A stretch of DNA of 64,000 nucleotides from Burkholderia pyrrocinia (lineage in GTDB: Bacteria; Pseudomonadota; Gammaproteobacteria; Burkholderiales; Burkholderiaceae), in contig NZ_CP070977.1 in the NCBI RefSeq assembly GCF_018417535.1, positions 310,001 to 374,000 of the forward strand. The letters run 5' to 3'. The position numbers were made by a program, and so were the translations under genes. Under the pieces are notes generated by a model that saw nothing but the letters and a program-made list of their open reading frames with translations, did not search any database and was not told where the DNA came from. This document shows positions 63,327 through 64,000 of this stretch, piece after piece. Positions within the stretch are counted from its first letter, which is position 1; each line of letters begins with the position of its first letter.

Positions 63327-64000
63327 GCATCGGCATCATCATCATCGGCGACGAAATCCTTTCGGGCCGGCGGCAGGACAAGCATCTGGCGAAGGTCATC
63401 GAACTGCTCGGCGCGCGCGGCCTCGCGCTCGACTGGGCCGAATACGTCGGCGACGATCCGGCGCGCATCACGGCGACGCTCGCGCGCGCGATCGCGTCCG
63501 GCGACATCGTGTTCTCGACGGGCGGCATCGGCGCGACGCCGGACGACCACACGCGCCAGTGTGCGGCCGCCGCGTTCGGCGTGCCGCTCGAACTGCATCC
63601 GGAGGCGAAGGTGCTGATCTCGGAGCGGATCCGGGAAACGCACGGCGATCCGGCCAAACCGGTCGACTTCGACTCGCCGGAGAACCAGCACCGCTTCAAC
63701 ATGGGCGTGTTCCCGGTGGGCGCGACGATCATCCCGAACGGCTATAACCGGATTCCCGGCTTCTCGGTCGGCGATCTGCACTTCGTGCCGGGTTTCCCGG
63801 TGATGGCCTGGCCGATGATCGAATGGGTGCTCGATACGCAATACGCGCATCTGCATCATGCGACGCCGCACGCGGAACGCTCGCTGTACGTGTTCGAACT
63901 GCCGGAATCGACGCTCACGCCGCTGATGGAGCGCATCGAGCGCGATTTCCCGGGCGTGCGCGTGTTCAGCCTGCCGAGCGTGGGCGACGCGGAGCGCGGC
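63323..64000 (+). CDS. CinA-like molybdopterin-binding domain protein (3' end outside window)
   Basis: The first 226 codons of a protein with a MogA/MoaB-type molybdopterin-binding domain. The family opening is IIIIGDEILSGRRQDKH (about residues 4-20), and FSTGGIGATPDDHT (about residues 62-75) is the TGGxGxTxDD signature. It resembles the N-terminal half of competence/damage-inducible CinA proteins, some of which hydrolyse ADP-ribose. Whether a C-terminal nicotinamide-nucleotide amidase domain follows cannot be seen. It is translationally coupled to the EI24 gene. Confidence 0.88.
   Translation, partial: MSIGIIIIGDEILSGRRQDKHLAKVIELLGARGLALDWAEYVGDDPARITATLARAIASGDIVFSTGGIGATPDDHTRQCAAAAFGVPLELHPEAKVLISERIRETHGDPAKPVDFDSPENQHRFNMGVFPVGATIIPNGYNRIPGFSVGDLHFVPGFPVMAWPMIEWVLDTQYAHLHHATPHAERSLYVFELPESTLTPLMERIERDFPGVRVFSLPSVGDAERG

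Overview
The window looks like chromosomal DNA of a high-GC betaproteobacterium, most likely Burkholderia sensu lato (cepacia-complex-like). This rests on strong G/C third-position bias, a classical Burkholderia-type porin, a hutH-hutC-hutU-hutD-hutI-hutF-hutG operon, many LysR/AraC/Lrp regulators, and housekeeping genes (argA, hrpA, acs, a CinA-like gene) that suggest the main chromosome. Genus and replicon are inferred; no rRNA, phage, transposase, CRISPR array or origin was seen.

Layout. 1-2.8 kb: 3' end of acs, then a two-gene DUF4212/sodium-solute symporter unit. 2.9-4.4 kb: tRNA-Ser(GGA), a LysE-type exporter and an unknown gene. 4.7-10.1 kb: a co-directional Ter-type stress cluster (TelA, vWA/TerF-like, DUF475/TerC-like membrane protein, TerD, an unknown helical protein) followed by a HAD-IB phosphatase. 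10.1-12.5 kb: a fatty acid desaturase divergent from an AraC-type regulator that carries a frameshift. 12.6-16.5 kb: lactonase, MFS transporter and a LuxR-type regulator.

16.5-24.8 kb is the most interesting stretch. Here cysD and a fused cysN-cysC (a complete route from sulfate to PAPS) sit divergently from a DUF1214 protein, a PAPS-type sulfotransferase and a short-chain dehydrogenase, with SnoaL-like and SRPBCC genes nearby. The divergent promoter carries two perfect inverted copies of a 20-bp lux-box-sized near-palindrome. Degenerate copies lie upstream of the SRPBCC/SnoaL pair and of the LuxR-type regulator. I read this as a candidate dedicated small-molecule sulfation pathway with its own PAPS supply and regulator; product and regulator-operator link are not established by sequence alone.

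25-29.7 kb: MFS transporter with a translationally coupled 38-codon ORF, LysR regulator, alpha/beta hydrolase, Sfp-type phosphopantetheinyl transferase. 29.7-39 kb: a solute-binding protein divergent from the complete five-step histidine utilisation operon, whose promoter is embedded in two HutC-type operators. 39-43.4 kb: a gamma-glutamyl-polyamine type set (PuuD-like, PuuA-like, class III aminotransferase), then tRNA-Val(CAC). 43.6-48.6 kb: Lrp regulator, aromatic aminotransferase, RidA, porin and amino acid permease. 48.6-54.2 kb: LysR regulator divergent from an acyl-CoA dehydrogenase/CoA-transferase/MHS transporter operon. 54.3-64 kb: yggX-argA, divergent hrpA (sharing a palindromic -10 box), a beta-propeller protein, a sterol-desaturase-type hydroxylase, an EI24/CysZ-like membrane protein and the start of a CinA-like gene that runs off the window.
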